Source of the DNA: Chitinophagaceae bacterium
GTDB lineage: Bacteria > Bacteroidota > Bacteroidia > Chitinophagales > Chitinophagaceae
DNA: 64,000 bases
NCBI GenBank assembly: GCA_017307755.1
Contig: JAFKGQ010000014.1
Coordinates: 271,036 to 335,035 of the forward strand
Direction of reading: 5' to 3'
Positions 1 to 8,606 of the stretch are shown here, one piece after another. The notes under the pieces are model-generated. The model did not search any database and was not told the DNA's origin. It worked only from the letters and a program-made list of their open reading frames with translations. Made by a program: the position numbers and the translations under genes. Every line of letters begins with the position of its first letter. Within the stretch, counting starts at the first letter, position 1.

Positions 1-891
1 TCTTGTCTCATACTTGGCCTTGTCTTCATAATACCCTTTCATAAAGGTGGCGAATTCACGGGCATTCATCAGATCGGGACGACCGCGTTTAGGTACGCTT
101 TGCCAGCCATAATAGGCATTGGCGGAAACGCTTGTCCTGCCGATCTTACCCGTTTTGGTGGTAATGATGATTACGCCATTGGCGGCACGGCTGCCATAAA
201 GAGCTGTCGCAGCGGCATCTTTCAATACGCTGAATGACTCTATCTGATCGGGAGGGATCATGTTAAGGTCGCCTGTGCCGCCGGTGACATCGCTGCTGAT
301 AGGCTGTCCATCGACGACTACCAGGGGCTGGTTGCCGGCCCCTAACGACGCAGCGCCACGGATCCGCATGGTCATAGCCTGTCCCGGCATACCACTGGTC
401 TGATTTAATTGCAGACCGGCCACCTTGCCGGTCAGTTTTTGTGAGAACTCTGTGGCCGACACATCCTGTACGGAATTCGCATCCACTTTTGTGACGCTGC
501 CCGTAATATCCCTCTTCCGCTGCTTACCATAACTCACCGTCACCTGTTCGAGGGTGTTCTCTGCACCCTCCAGGGTAATCCTGATCTCATCCCCTCCGCT
601 GGCCCTTACCTCCTGAGGCTTAAAGCCAATATGGCTAATGACCAGCGTGGCCCCCGTCTTCACCGTAATAGAAAAGTGTCCGTCGGCATCCGTAGTGACG
701 CCCCCTTTGGTGCCCTTCACCTGTACGGTAGTACCGGAAAGATCCCCGGAGATCGTTCCAAGACTTACTTTTCCTATGACAGTCACTGTCTGGGCAAATG
801 CCGTCATCTGTAAAAGGATCAGGAGACAACTTAATAGAAATGTGCTGCGAAGCCCCGATAGAATTGGGTTTGTGTGCTTGTTAACTTTCAT
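1..891 (-). CDS. SusC/RagA-type TonB-dependent outer membrane receptor, N-terminal part (runs off the left edge)
   Basis: This is the first 297 codons of a SusC-like receptor, which imports glycans or peptides across the outer membrane with TonB energy. The ATG at 891 opens a signal peptide of about 34 residues (hydrophobic LLSCLLILLQMTAFAQ). A carboxypeptidase-regulatory-like beta-sandwich follows (about 36-110). The plug domain then carries the usual SusC signatures, including LVVVDGQPI and SVLKDAAATALYGSRAANGV. There is no N-terminal STN signalling domain, so direct control of a sigma factor is unlikely. The gene is divergent from an AraC regulator starting at about 1028, which is the obvious candidate regulator. 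The barrel, and any SusD partner, lie outside the window. The family is certain; the substrate is unknown. Confidence 0.93.
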   Translation of the reverse strand, partial: MKVNKHTNPILSGLRSTFLLSCLLILLQMTAFAQTVTVIGKVSLGTISGDLSGTTVQVKGTKGGVTTDADGHFSITVKTGATLVISHIGFKPQEVRASGGDEIRITLEGAENTLEQVTVSYGKQRKRDITGSVTKVDANSVQDVSATEFSQKLTGKVAGLQLNQTSGMPGQAMTMRIRGAASLGAGNQPLVVVDGQPISSDVTGGTGDLNMIPPDQIESFSVLKDAAATALYGSRAANGVIIITTKTGKIGRTSVSANAYYGWQSVPKRGRPDLMNAREFATFMKGYYEDKAKYETR

Positions 892-988
892 ATAACAGCC
901 GTTTTGGTTGGTTTAACAATGATAAATAGAGCCTTAACCACTTCAAATATATCCCCACCATCCTCCAATGTATATGTAGATTTTTTTT

Positions 989-1006
989 TACTTTTTGTAC
1001 TTTTTG
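989..1006 (+). promoter_or_regulatory. tandem TACTTTTTG 9-mers in the susC/araC divergent intergenic region
   Basis: Two head-to-tail copies of TACTTTTTG sit 22 bp before the likely araC start. Each differs from the Bacteroidota -7 box (TAnnTTTG) only by one extra T. They could be promoter elements for the regulator or a binding site in the shared 136-bp intergenic region. No clear -33 TTTG at the right spacing was identified, so this is a weak call. Confidence 0.25.
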
Positions 1007-1027
1007 ATATTTTTCCGTCAGGAATTG

Positions 1028-1921
1028 ATGAACTTTTCACTGCTGCAGATGCACAACTTCCATAAATACCTTGCCATTACCTCTCTGGAAGAAGCCTGGG
1101 GCTTCTATGTAACGACAGTTGGCTATACCCGTACAGACCCCAACCAAGTATACCCACAAAACCAGGAACACCCGCTGACCCATTCCTTCACCTGGAACAA
1201 AGGCCGTATCCTCAACGACTACTATATTATATTTATCTCAAAAGGCCAGGGCGTCTTCGAATCGGCGGTTAGCCAGCCCACCGTCATCAAAGCCGGCACC
1301 TGTTTCTTCCTCTTCCCTGAAGTTTGGCACCGTTATAAGCCCGACAGAAGCACAGGCTGGGAAGAATACTGGATAGGTTTCCGGGGAGGATACCCTGATC
1401 AACTGATGACAAAAGGCTTCTTTAGCTCGGATCTCCCGGTAGTAAGCCCGGGCCTCAATGACACTTTGCTGGGATTGATGCAAAAAGTTGTGGAGAACGT
1501 ACGGTCCGGTACCCCCGGTTACCACCAGGTAATATCCGGCATTACATTACAGATCCTGGGATTGATACACGCGCTGTCCACCCACAAAAACTTCAACAGC
1601 GATGTGGATGAACAGGCAGTGGAAAAAGCAAAATTTTTTCTGCGGGAGAACCTGGAAGCGCCCCTGGATATGAAACAGCTGATGCGCGAATTACCGATGA
1701 GCTATTCGAAGTTCAGAAAAATGTTCAAACAGGCTACAGGTGAATCTCCAAACCAATATCATTTGAACCTCCGGCTGGACAAAGCCCGTGAACTGCTAAA
1801 CACCACCAACCTCAACGTAACCGAAGTGGCCTATAGCCTGGGCTTTGATTCCGTATTCTATTTTTCCAAACTCTTTAAGAAAAAGAATGGCATCAGCCCC
1901 AGGTCATTTAGGGAAAAGTAA
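1028..1921 (+). CDS. AraC family transcriptional regulator
   Basis: A 297-residue AraC/XylS-type activator. The N-terminal half is a cupin-like sensor domain (AraC_binding type, with a WHRYKPD stretch). The C-terminal ~100 residues are the double helix-turn-helix (MKQLMRELPMSYSKFRKMFKQ, then LNVTEVAYSLGFDSVFYFSKLFKKKNGISP). The open frame extends upstream only to a TTG at 995. The ATG at 1028, preceded by AGGA, is preferred, and a second ATG lies at 1049. It is divergent from the susC at the left edge, suggesting local control by a sugar-type ligand. Its 3' end overlaps the convergent isomerase gene by 14 bp. Confidence 0.9.
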   Translation: MNFSLLQMHNFHKYLAITSLEEAWGFYVTTVGYTRTDPNQVYPQNQEHPLTHSFTWNKGRILNDYYIIFISKGQGVFESAVSQPTVIKAGTCFFLFPEVWHRYKPDRSTGWEEYWIGFRGGYPDQLMTKGFFSSDLPVVSPGLNDTLLGLMQKVVENVRSGTPGYHQVISGITLQILGLIHALSTHKNFNSDVDEQAVEKAKFFLRENLEAPLDMKQLMRELPMSYSKFRKMFKQATGESPNQYHLNLRLDKARELLNTTNLNVTEVAYSLGFDSVFYFSKLFKKKNGISPRSFREK

Positions 1922-2729
1922 GATACCGCTGCCTCAACAGATCTTTCATAAAGACATTGATCTCGAACTGATCCGCCACCGGCTCATTCTTAAATGGTAT
2001 CTTAGGCAGATAGAGAGGAGGACCAAACTCCGTAGTAAATGTGACCATCTTCGCCCCCGCCTTCCTACGGCTCTCCACCATTCTGTCCCACCATCCCACA
2101 AAATGGTCCAGCGCATATTTCCATTCCGGGGCCCTGGGGTCAGGCACTTGTGGCCCTTCTTCAAAACCCACCCTTGCATGGATATGATGCGCCCGCGCAA
2201 TGGCTTGATCCAGGGGGTCTTGAAAATTTTCCAGGAAACTTTCGGAGACGCATACCCAATGCGACAGATCGGCCGTGATCAACAGCTCCGGACGCGCTCG
2301 AAAATAATCCTGCATCACGCCGGGATGAAAGCCGACACGGCCACGGTGCGTCTCATGCGTCACTACCACTCCATTCTTATGACTAAACTCCCCCGCAATA
2401 TCTATCAGCTCCAGGTTCTGCTGGAGAGAAAAATAATCCGTACCCGTATGACTGTTGATGAGCATCGGCCCGCCTTGTGCGCTGAATTCCAGGTAATGAC
2501 GGAAGGATTCCTTAAACGCGGAAAAATCCTTGCCATGAGCCTGGTGCTGCTGGGTTATGAGCAATAATTCCTCTTTCTGAAGGGCTTCAAACAATTGTCT
2601 TTGTACAGCGGGATTGTCGGGTATCCATGTGTCGAGGCCGTCATAACCCGCCTCTTTTATTCTACGGCAAAAGACGGTAACGTCCACGTGTTCGTGCCCC
2701 CATAGAGGCGCCAATATTTTTATTTCCAT
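1908..2729 (-). CDS. sugar phosphate isomerase/epimerase (TIM-barrel, xylose isomerase-like)
   Basis: A 273-residue protein of the AP-endonuclease-2/xylose-isomerase-like TIM-barrel fold. Visible features are the starting strand MEIKILAPLWG, the GYDGLDTW strand, metal-site-like acidic and His residues in VVVTHETHRGRVGF, the strand LLITADLSHWVCVSE, HHIHARVGFEEGPQ and the C-terminal VTFTTEFGPP. The exact substrate cannot be read. The ATG at 2729 is chosen because the longer frame (to 2828) would add a hydrophobic stretch that is really the other reading of the upstream ligase gene. Even so the first 68 bp overlap the 3' end of the O-antigen ligase gene, so the two are probably translated from one message. 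Confidence 0.8.
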   Translation of the reverse strand: MEIKILAPLWGHEHVDVTVFCRRIKEAGYDGLDTWIPDNPAVQRQLFEALQKEELLLITQQHQAHGKDFSAFKESFRHYLEFSAQGGPMLINSHTGTDYFSLQQNLELIDIAGEFSHKNGVVVTHETHRGRVGFHPGVMQDYFRARPELLITADLSHWVCVSESFLENFQDPLDQAIARAHHIHARVGFEEGPQVPDPRAPEWKYALDHFVGWWDRMVESRRKAGAKMVTFTTEFGPPLYLPKIPFKNEPVADQFEINVFMKDLLRQRYLTFP

Positions 2730-3978
2730 AAGTAAATATACGGGCGCCCAGGGGCTTAGGCAGAAAAAAAACAAAAAAACAGCTGAAAAAGAATATCCCT
2801 TTGTTGACATCCAGGACATTTTCAGCACAGGATATACAGGTAATGATCAGAAGAAAAGCCATTAAATAGATATCTCTTCGCCTAAACGCTCTCCGGAACC
2901 CCATGATCAGCGTCCCCACATACCATAACACCCCTCCTATCCCCGTTTTTAGCCACAGACTGATAAACTGGTTATGCGCATTCAGGTTATACGTATAAGA
3001 TATCATAAGGTGGTGTGTATAATACTTCTCTTTCAGCTTATCCGTCTCTACGCCCATCCCATACCCTATCCAGGGCGACGCTTTTATCAGCTCCCAGGCG
3101 CATTGCCACCGGGCCATCCGGGGTTCGGGGTCTTCCACCGCGCCCGTGTCCGGCCTCAACTCCTGCTTCAATTGCAGGAGATAGCGGGAATGAAGATGCT
3201 CGTTCCGAGATACCACCGCCACCATTATCACCGTGAGAGAAAAGGTCGCGGCAAAAAGACGGAGCCGCAATTTCCCCCTGGTCAGTAAAACAGGGACGGC
3301 AATATTGGCAATGAGGACAACGGCTATACATACAGCCCTGGAAGCCAGTTGAAAGATGGCGGCCAAACATACCACGATGGCAAAGCCATAACCCCACCGC
3401 AACAGCCGCCCGCCTTTACCCCGCAAGATCATATCCGTGAACCCCATCAGCGACAAAGCCAGGTACGCGGAAAAATAGGTAGCGTGCAGATCGATGGGCG
3501 CCGAGAACGCATGGTTCATGTATTGCCTGGTAAACAACGCTGTCCAGGGCTGATGTAGGGAATAAATGTTATAAAAAGCTACGCCGTACAAATACATGGC
3601 CGTAAATACACAGGAGAAAGCAAACCCCTTCATCAGTCGCAGTCGATAGAACTGCCAGTCCAGTCCCGAATACCAGGCTATCAGGGGAAACAAGACCAAT
3701 GCCAATTGCTTTTCCCATTCAAAAAATGCCTGGGAAGGGTTCGGCGTATACAAAGTAGCCAACATGGTCGACAGATAGATCCCTGCACTCATCCACCCCA
3801 CCCACCGGAAAGACCAGTTTACACCTCCCCTCAAATGGATGAGCGTGTGTAAAAGCAACCCTATAAGCGCCAGCTCGCTGTACATCCTGTCAAATGGCAG
3901 CGTGACGAGAAATGCCAGCAGAAGGTAGTAGCTGATCTTATTAGCCGGAGTATCTTTTATATAGAATATCTTTTGCAT
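2662..3978 (-). CDS. O-antigen ligase/polymerase family membrane protein
   Basis: A 438-residue polytopic inner-membrane protein with about 10-12 hydrophobic segments, a large periplasmic loop around residues 270-340 and the motif SPWIGYGMGVETDKL followed by NAHNQFISLWLKTGIGGV. That layout is typical of the Wzy_C/O-antigen ligase (WaaL, PglL-like) family, which joins or polymerises lipid-linked glycans on the periplasmic face. It follows the GT4 gene with a 38-bp overlap (3941-3978) and overlaps the isomerase downstream, so it belongs to the 6773-1908 minus-strand operon. Whether it acts as polymerase or ligase cannot be decided. A second protein of this family lies at 21585-23063. Confidence 0.82.
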   Translation of the reverse strand: MQKIFYIKDTPANKISYYLLLAFLVTLPFDRMYSELALIGLLLHTLIHLRGGVNWSFRWVGWMSAGIYLSTMLATLYTPNPSQAFFEWEKQLALVLFPLIAWYSGLDWQFYRLRLMKGFAFSCVFTAMYLYGVAFYNIYSLHQPWTALFTRQYMNHAFSAPIDLHATYFSAYLALSLMGFTDMILRGKGGRLLRWGYGFAIVVCLAAIFQLASRAVCIAVVLIANIAVPVLLTRGKLRLRLFAATFSLTVIMVAVVSRNEHLHSRYLLQLKQELRPDTGAVEDPEPRMARWQCAWELIKASPWIGYGMGVETDKLKEKYYTHHLMISYTYNLNAHNQFISLWLKTGIGGVLWYVGTLIMGFRRAFRRRDIYLMAFLLIITCISCAENVLDVNKGIFFFSCFFVFFLPKPLGARIFTYGNKNIGASMGARTRGRYRLLP

Positions 3979-5086
3979 TGCTCTTTTGCGTAGACAGGCT
4001 GTAAAGGATAAACCGTTCGTACTTTGCTATGATGTCCGGCCAGCGGTACCGTTGAACGATCTTCTCCAGGTTCTCTTTTTTCATACCCACCGTATCCAGT
4101 CCGGGCGGCAGATGATCTACAAGACCCGCAATATCTTCCGGACTTGAAAAATACAGCGCATTGTCCTCCAACACCTGCCTGTTAAATACATTGTCATGCG
4201 CCGCGATCAGGGCCTCGCTGGCCATGGCCTCCAGAAGAGATGGATTGGTGCCGCCGGTGCTGTGCCCATGAAAGTACAGTCTGCAAAAAGACTTCAGACA
4301 ATGCATCTTCCATTGATCGTAAATCCCTCCGGTAAAAATGACCCGCTTATCCCCTCCGAATTTAGCCCGGAGACGCTTGCTGAATTTATTGATGGTGTCC
4401 CCTACCACCAGGATAGGCATTTCTGTATTTGATCTCGTATATCCGTCCAGGATAGTCTCTATATTATTCTCCGGCTCCATACGCGCCATCAGCAGGAAAT
4501 ATTCGCCGGGCCGTACCCCAAATCCATCCGGAACGCGAAGATCGGCTGGGCTAAACAGCTCCGCGCCGTAAGCGATATACTCCGGTTCGATCCCGTACTT
4601 ATCCCGGAAATAGGATTGTATCACCGGGGAATCCGCAATATAAAAGTCACTATACTTTACAGCCAGTTTCTCCGCATACAGCAGGAATTTTCGGATGGCC
4701 GGGGAATACTTTGTACGCTGCCATTCCAGCCCATCTAAATTATAAAGGATCATGCTGTTCCGTGGAAACAACATTCCCCAGACGGAGCTGCTGGTATACC
4801 CCAGCTGCAGGATGACATCGTATTTTCTTTTCCTTGCGTCGATCAGGCAGTTCAGGTCATATACAAATTGCCCCGCACTGCCAAGAAGATATTCGGGATC
4901 GTAGCAATGCCGGATCTGCACGCCCTTCCATGTCTTTTCCTGGTAAGGATGGTTGTGGGAGTTATACACCGTGACGTTATGCCCGGCCTGTACAAGACCA
5001 GGCGCCAGGTATTCCGCCAGCTGCTCAAATCCGCCGTAATGATTGGGTATACCCCTGGTTCCCATAATAGCTATCCGTAAACTCAT
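3941..5086 (-). CDS. glycosyltransferase family 4 with DUF1972-type N-terminal domain
   Basis: A 381-residue cytoplasmic or peripheral GT-B glycosyltransferase. The N-terminus MSLRIAIMGTRGIPNHYGGFEQ is the hallmark of the DUF1972/rhamnosyltransferase-type acceptor domain. The C-terminal half has the GT4 donor-site features: MARMEPENNIETILDGY and GTNPSLLEAMASEALIAAHDNVFNREV-like residues. The start at 5086 is set by an ATGA overlap with the stop of the preceding GT4 gene. It very likely adds one sugar of the lipid-linked repeat unit started by the transferase at 6156-6773. The sugar specificity is not readable. Confidence 0.9.
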   Translation of the reverse strand: MSLRIAIMGTRGIPNHYGGFEQLAEYLAPGLVQAGHNVTVYNSHNHPYQEKTWKGVQIRHCYDPEYLLGSAGQFVYDLNCLIDARKRKYDVILQLGYTSSSVWGMLFPRNSMILYNLDGLEWQRTKYSPAIRKFLLYAEKLAVKYSDFYIADSPVIQSYFRDKYGIEPEYIAYGAELFSPADLRVPDGFGVRPGEYFLLMARMEPENNIETILDGYTRSNTEMPILVVGDTINKFSKRLRAKFGGDKRVIFTGGIYDQWKMHCLKSFCRLYFHGHSTGGTNPSLLEAMASEALIAAHDNVFNRQVLEDNALYFSSPEDIAGLVDHLPPGLDTVGMKKENLEKIVQRYRWPDIIAKYERFILYSLSTQKSNAKDILYKRYSG

Positions 5087-6165
5087 ATGGCCTCCATTAT
5101 TTCTTCGTAAGCACGGGCGATACACGCCGCCGCCCTGTCCCAGGTGTAATCAGCCAATATTTTTTCCCGCAGGTCCGGACGCAGACGGGCCCGGGCCGCC
5201 TGATCCACCGCCTGAAAAATAGACACAGGACTCGAAGGGTCGCAATAAAAAGCATGCTCTCCATAATACTCGCGGGTATAACCCTTGTCCGTGATCACGA
5301 TATTACACCCCATGGCGCCGGCCTCCAGCGAGGAAAGTCCGCAGGTTTCCCACCAGCTGGGGAGTATGTGCACCTTCGCTTTCTGATAATATTGCACCAG
5401 CTGCTCCTGCGGTGTATAGTCGATGAACTGTATATTCGATGCGGCTATCTTACGGCATTCCCGGTAATACGCGGAATGACCTGGCGCATGATCGCCAATG
5501 ATCATCAGATCATAACGGGTATTATTAAGCGCCTTTATAAGATTCAGCTGGTTCTTGATGCCTTCGATCCTGGCGACACAAATCACCAGGTATTCATCCT
5601 TTTCCTGTCTATCGTCAAAATTGAAGAGGGCCGGATCCGCGCCATTTGGTACAGGTACACACCCTATAGAACAATGGTACTGTTGTATCAGCCGTTTGTA
5701 CTCCATGACGGACCCCGAGAACACCAATGCGGCACGGTCCAGTATCTCCCGCACCGAACGCTGCTGCCCCTTCCATAAATAAGCCTTGGATATCAGCTTA
5801 TCCCTGCCAAGTAAATAGCGCCCCATGGTCTTCAGGTACTCAATGGCGTCGGCAGACAACTGCCGGCAGATAAACCCGGTGATACCCTTCCTGTACTGTT
5901 TGTCATACCCGCTGTAATCTATCAACAACGTACTGACGACAAAAGGTTTGCCCGACCTTCGGATATGATACAGCATGTCGGCGGGTCGTATGATATTAAA
6001 GAAGTGCAGCAGATCATATCGTTCATAATCTATCTTCTCATGGGTCAGCCGGATATCCACCCGTATCCCCAGCTCCGACAGGTGTCTGGCCGTCTGCTGG
6101 ACCTGAAAAGTATCTCCCCCCTTCACGGAATACAAGGTTGACCTTGCGATAAAAACTACCTCCAT
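5083..6165 (-). CDS. glycosyltransferase family 4
   Basis: A 360-residue GT-B enzyme. It begins with a first Rossmann strand and the glycine-rich loop VKGGDTFQVQQTARHLSELG, has the strand ALVFSGSVMEYKRL in the acceptor half, and the donor-half motif VARIEGIKNQLNLIKAL, then HILPSWWETCGLSSLEAGAMGCNIVITD with the Glu pair of the EX7E motif. It overlaps the priming transferase upstream by 10 bp and the next GT4 by 4 bp, so the three are translationally coupled. It should transfer a nucleotide-activated sugar onto the growing undecaprenyl-linked glycan at the inner leaflet. Confidence 0.9.
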   Translation of the reverse strand: MEVVFIARSTLYSVKGGDTFQVQQTARHLSELGIRVDIRLTHEKIDYERYDLLHFFNIIRPADMLYHIRRSGKPFVVSTLLIDYSGYDKQYRKGITGFICRQLSADAIEYLKTMGRYLLGRDKLISKAYLWKGQQRSVREILDRAALVFSGSVMEYKRLIQQYHCSIGCVPVPNGADPALFNFDDRQEKDEYLVICVARIEGIKNQLNLIKALNNTRYDLMIIGDHAPGHSAYYRECRKIAASNIQFIDYTPQEQLVQYYQKAKVHILPSWWETCGLSSLEAGAMGCNIVITDKGYTREYYGEHAFYCDPSSPVSIFQAVDQAARARLRPDLREKILADYTWDRAAACIARAYEEIMEAI

Positions 6166-6773
6166 AACCCTATTTTTTTCGTAAAGAAAATATGCGTCGT
6201 CCTCCGGAGGATACGAAGGTCCAGCCTCAGGCTGGCGTTACGAACATAAAAGGCATCCCATTGATATCTGGAGAAAATGGTCTGCAGGTCTATCACTCTC
6301 TCGTGAAAACCCTTCACCTGCGACAGACCGGTGATCCCCGGTTTTATAAGAAGCCGGAAGCTATGCCCCGGCACGATGTCGGAAAAACGCTGATTGTCCA
6401 TCAACATATACGGCCTCGGCCCCACCAGGCTCATCGTTCCCATCAATACGTTAAAAAATTGCGGCATTTCATCCAGATGGGATATACGTAAAAAACGCCC
6501 GACCATCGTAATTCTCGCATCGTTTTCCAAAACAGGATGCTCGTCGGCCTCCCCGTTTACCACCATGGTGCGGAGTTTATAACAGATGAAGATCCTGCCT
6601 CCCCTGCCAATCCTCTTTTGCAGAAAAAAAACAGGGCCCCGCGAGTCCAGTTTTATAAGGAGAGCTAGCATCGGTAACAGCCAGCTGAGCACTCCCGCTA
6701 TCACCAGGACGGAACAAATGAGGTCCAGCCCTCTTTTCGTCAACAGATACTTTTTTCGCAGGGTTCTCACCAT
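6156..6773 (-). CDS. polyprenyl-phosphate sugar-1-phosphate transferase (priming enzyme, bacterial sugar transferase family)
   Basis: A 205-residue monotopic membrane transferase that starts glycan assembly by moving a sugar-1-phosphate from a nucleotide sugar to undecaprenyl phosphate. It has KRGLDLICSVLVIAG at the re-entrant membrane helix (residues 13-27) and the catalytic core RGPVFFLQKRIGRGG, YKLRTM, LRISHLDEMPQFFNVLMGTMSLVGPRP and PGITGLSQVKG. The length matches the short (catalytic-domain-only) members such as PglC and the WcaJ C-terminal half. It is the first gene of the minus-strand unit and is divergent from the nucleotidyltransferase gene 126 bp away. Family confidence is very high. 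Confidence 0.95.
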   Translation of the reverse strand: MVRTLRKKYLLTKRGLDLICSVLVIAGVLSWLLPMLALLIKLDSRGPVFFLQKRIGRGGRIFICYKLRTMVVNGEADEHPVLENDARITMVGRFLRISHLDEMPQFFNVLMGTMSLVGPRPYMLMDNQRFSDIVPGHSFRLLIKPGITGLSQVKGFHERVIDLQTIFSRYQWDAFYVRNASLRLDLRILRRTTHIFFTKKIGLWR

Positions 6774-6899
6774 CGTTTTAGAGTTCAGACGCCGTTTCCG
6801 GTCATTTATAATTCAAACGCAGTCCTAAATGCACCGGTTGCCCGCCCTTCTCATTTATTTGGAAGCAACCTATCCCCGTTTAAACCCGTTCTTTCAACT

Positions 6900-7814
6900 A
6901 TGCCGCTACGCCCAAGCATATTGAAGGTGGTCGCGTATTTCGACCTTTTCAGCTATCCCGTATCTATGGAAGAGATACTTTTTTTTATGGATCGGGAAGC
7001 CACCGGACCCGCACTGGAGCCGGAATTAGACGCATTGGTCGCCGAAAGACGGCTGTTCAGGCTAGGGACGTTCTATTCCTTACAAAACGATCCCTCACTC
7101 ACCGAGCGTAGGTTAAAAGGCAATCAGCATGCGGATGAACTGCTCCTTATCGCCGGCAGGATATCCCGCTTCCTCTACCAATTCCCGTATGTCCGGGGCA
7201 TCGGCATCTCCGGCTCTTTGTCAAAACACTACGCAGATGAGGACGCAGACATCGATTATTTTGTCATCACTCGTAGCAATCGTCTCTGGATCGCCCGCAC
7301 CTTCATGCATCTTTTTAAAAAATGGAGCTTTGTAAGAGGCCGTCAACATTGGTATTGCATGAACTACTTCATCGATGAGGACGCGCTGGAAATAGAAGAA
7401 AAGAATATATTCACCGCCACCGAACTGATCACCCTCCTGCCCGCCTGCGGCAACGGCGGCCTGGTAAGATTCTTTGACGCCAACAATTGGGTCGCCTCCT
7501 TCCTGCCTCATTATAAACACCGCACATCGGCTACACCTCCCAACCCTCCCCCGGGGTTCTGGAAACGTACGCTGGAAAGTTTATTGAATGGACACGCCGG
7601 CGACAGACTGGACGACTTTTTCCGCCGACTTACGACCCGTCGCTGGAGTAAGAAGGAGCAGCAGGGAGCCCTGGACGGTAAAGGCTTTCGCATGTCTCTG
7701 AAAACAGGCAAACATTACTCCCGCCCCAATCCCGAAATGCTGCAACGGCGGATCCTGGATCACTATATTGATAAACTGAAAAAGTTGGGCCTCAGCCCTT
7801 CTTCCGGAAACTGA
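6900..7814 (+). CDS. nucleotidyltransferase-fold protein of the polysaccharide cluster
   Basis: A 304-residue protein. After a winged-helix-like N-terminus (LKVVAYFDLFSYPVSMEEI) it has the pol-beta nucleotidyltransferase signature GSLSKHYADEDADIDYFVI (G105-S106, metal-binding D117 and D119). The remaining ~170 residues are helical with no second recognisable domain. Proteins of this kind occur in Bacteroidota exopolysaccharide clusters without a defined function. It is an isolated plus-strand gene between two minus-strand blocks, and its 3' end overlaps the convergent methyltransferase by 23 bp. A catalytic nucleotidyl-transfer role is inferred from motif retention only. Confidence 0.7.
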   Translation: MPLRPSILKVVAYFDLFSYPVSMEEILFFMDREATGPALEPELDALVAERRLFRLGTFYSLQNDPSLTERRLKGNQHADELLLIAGRISRFLYQFPYVRGIGISGSLSKHYADEDADIDYFVITRSNRLWIARTFMHLFKKWSFVRGRQHWYCMNYFIDEDALEIEEKNIFTATELITLLPACGNGGLVRFFDANNWVASFLPHYKHRTSATPPNPPPGFWKRTLESLLNGHAGDRLDDFFRRLTTRRWSKKEQQGALDGKGFRMSLKTGKHYSRPNPEMLQRRILDHYIDKLKKLGLSPSSGN

Positions 7815-8601
7815 TGATATAATAATCTCCAATGTATTTCCAGGGCCAGCTGTCCTTCCACCTATCTTCCATCCGGCACAGCCGTCCGTACAACTTCGGA
7901 TATCTTTCTGCAAAATGCTCGATATAGCTTGGCGGCACGATAGTACACAATCCTTCCAGACCTAACAGATCAAACTGGTCCCCTAATTCCTTTATAACAT
8001 AGCCGGGTGAGAAATACCAGCACTTGAAATAATGCCCTTCCACACGGCTCCTGGCCCCGCGGCCGCTAAACCACCGGCGGGTGGCCGTCCTGAACTTCCC
8101 CTTGAATACGAGTAAACTCTCCCATAGACAAAAATCCGGCAATATCGTCAACGTCACCTGCCCTCCGGGCTTTAGCAGCGGAGCAAAGCTGCGAAGCACT
8201 TTACCCAGCTCATTCGTACAATTCAGACCCGCAAAATTCGAAAAGATAAGGTCATAAGGTCCTCGCTGCTCCAGGGATGCCAGATCCGTAAAAGAACATA
8301 ACTCATGGGTGACTCTATCCATTAACCCCGCCTGAACGACCTTTTTCTCCAATATTTCCTGCATGCCGGCAGCAATGTCCGTAGCATGCACATGGTAGCC
8401 CTGACGGGCAAAATAGATGGCGTCTTCACCCGTCCCGGCATTCAGCTCCAGTATACGCCCGCCGGACGGCAAAAAACGCTGGACATGGTCCCGCACCCTT
8501 TTCCGTTTGTATGCGATGATGGTGTTGCCGGCATCATAAGCATCAAAGACCAGCGCTTGCTGACTAAAAGCCCTTGCCGCAGCCTGTTCGTTCCCGGTCA
8601 T
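7792..8601 (-). CDS. class I SAM-dependent methyltransferase
   Basis: A 269-residue Rossmann methyltransferase. Motif I is ILELNAGTGEDAIYFA (around residues 48-63), followed by the acidic strand end VHATDIAAGM and motif IV PYDLIFSNFAGLNC. The long C-terminal part contains aromatic-rich strands as in small-molecule or glycan methyltransferases. It ends 23 bp inside the convergent nucleotidyltransferase gene and starts 5 bp after the stop of the radical-SAM gene, so it is in one unit with 8607-10848. It may methylate a sugar or lipid carrier intermediate; the substrate is unknown. Confidence 0.85.
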   Translation of the reverse strand: MTGNEQAAARAFSQQALVFDAYDAGNTIIAYKRKRVRDHVQRFLPSGGRILELNAGTGEDAIYFARQGYHVHATDIAAGMQEILEKKVVQAGLMDRVTHELCSFTDLASLEQRGPYDLIFSNFAGLNCTNELGKVLRSFAPLLKPGGQVTLTILPDFCLWESLLVFKGKFRTATRRWFSGRGARSRVEGHYFKCWYFSPGYVIKELGDQFDLLGLEGLCTIVPPSYIEHFAERYPKLYGRLCRMEDRWKDSWPWKYIGDYYIISFRKKG

Positions 8602-8606
8602 AGTTT

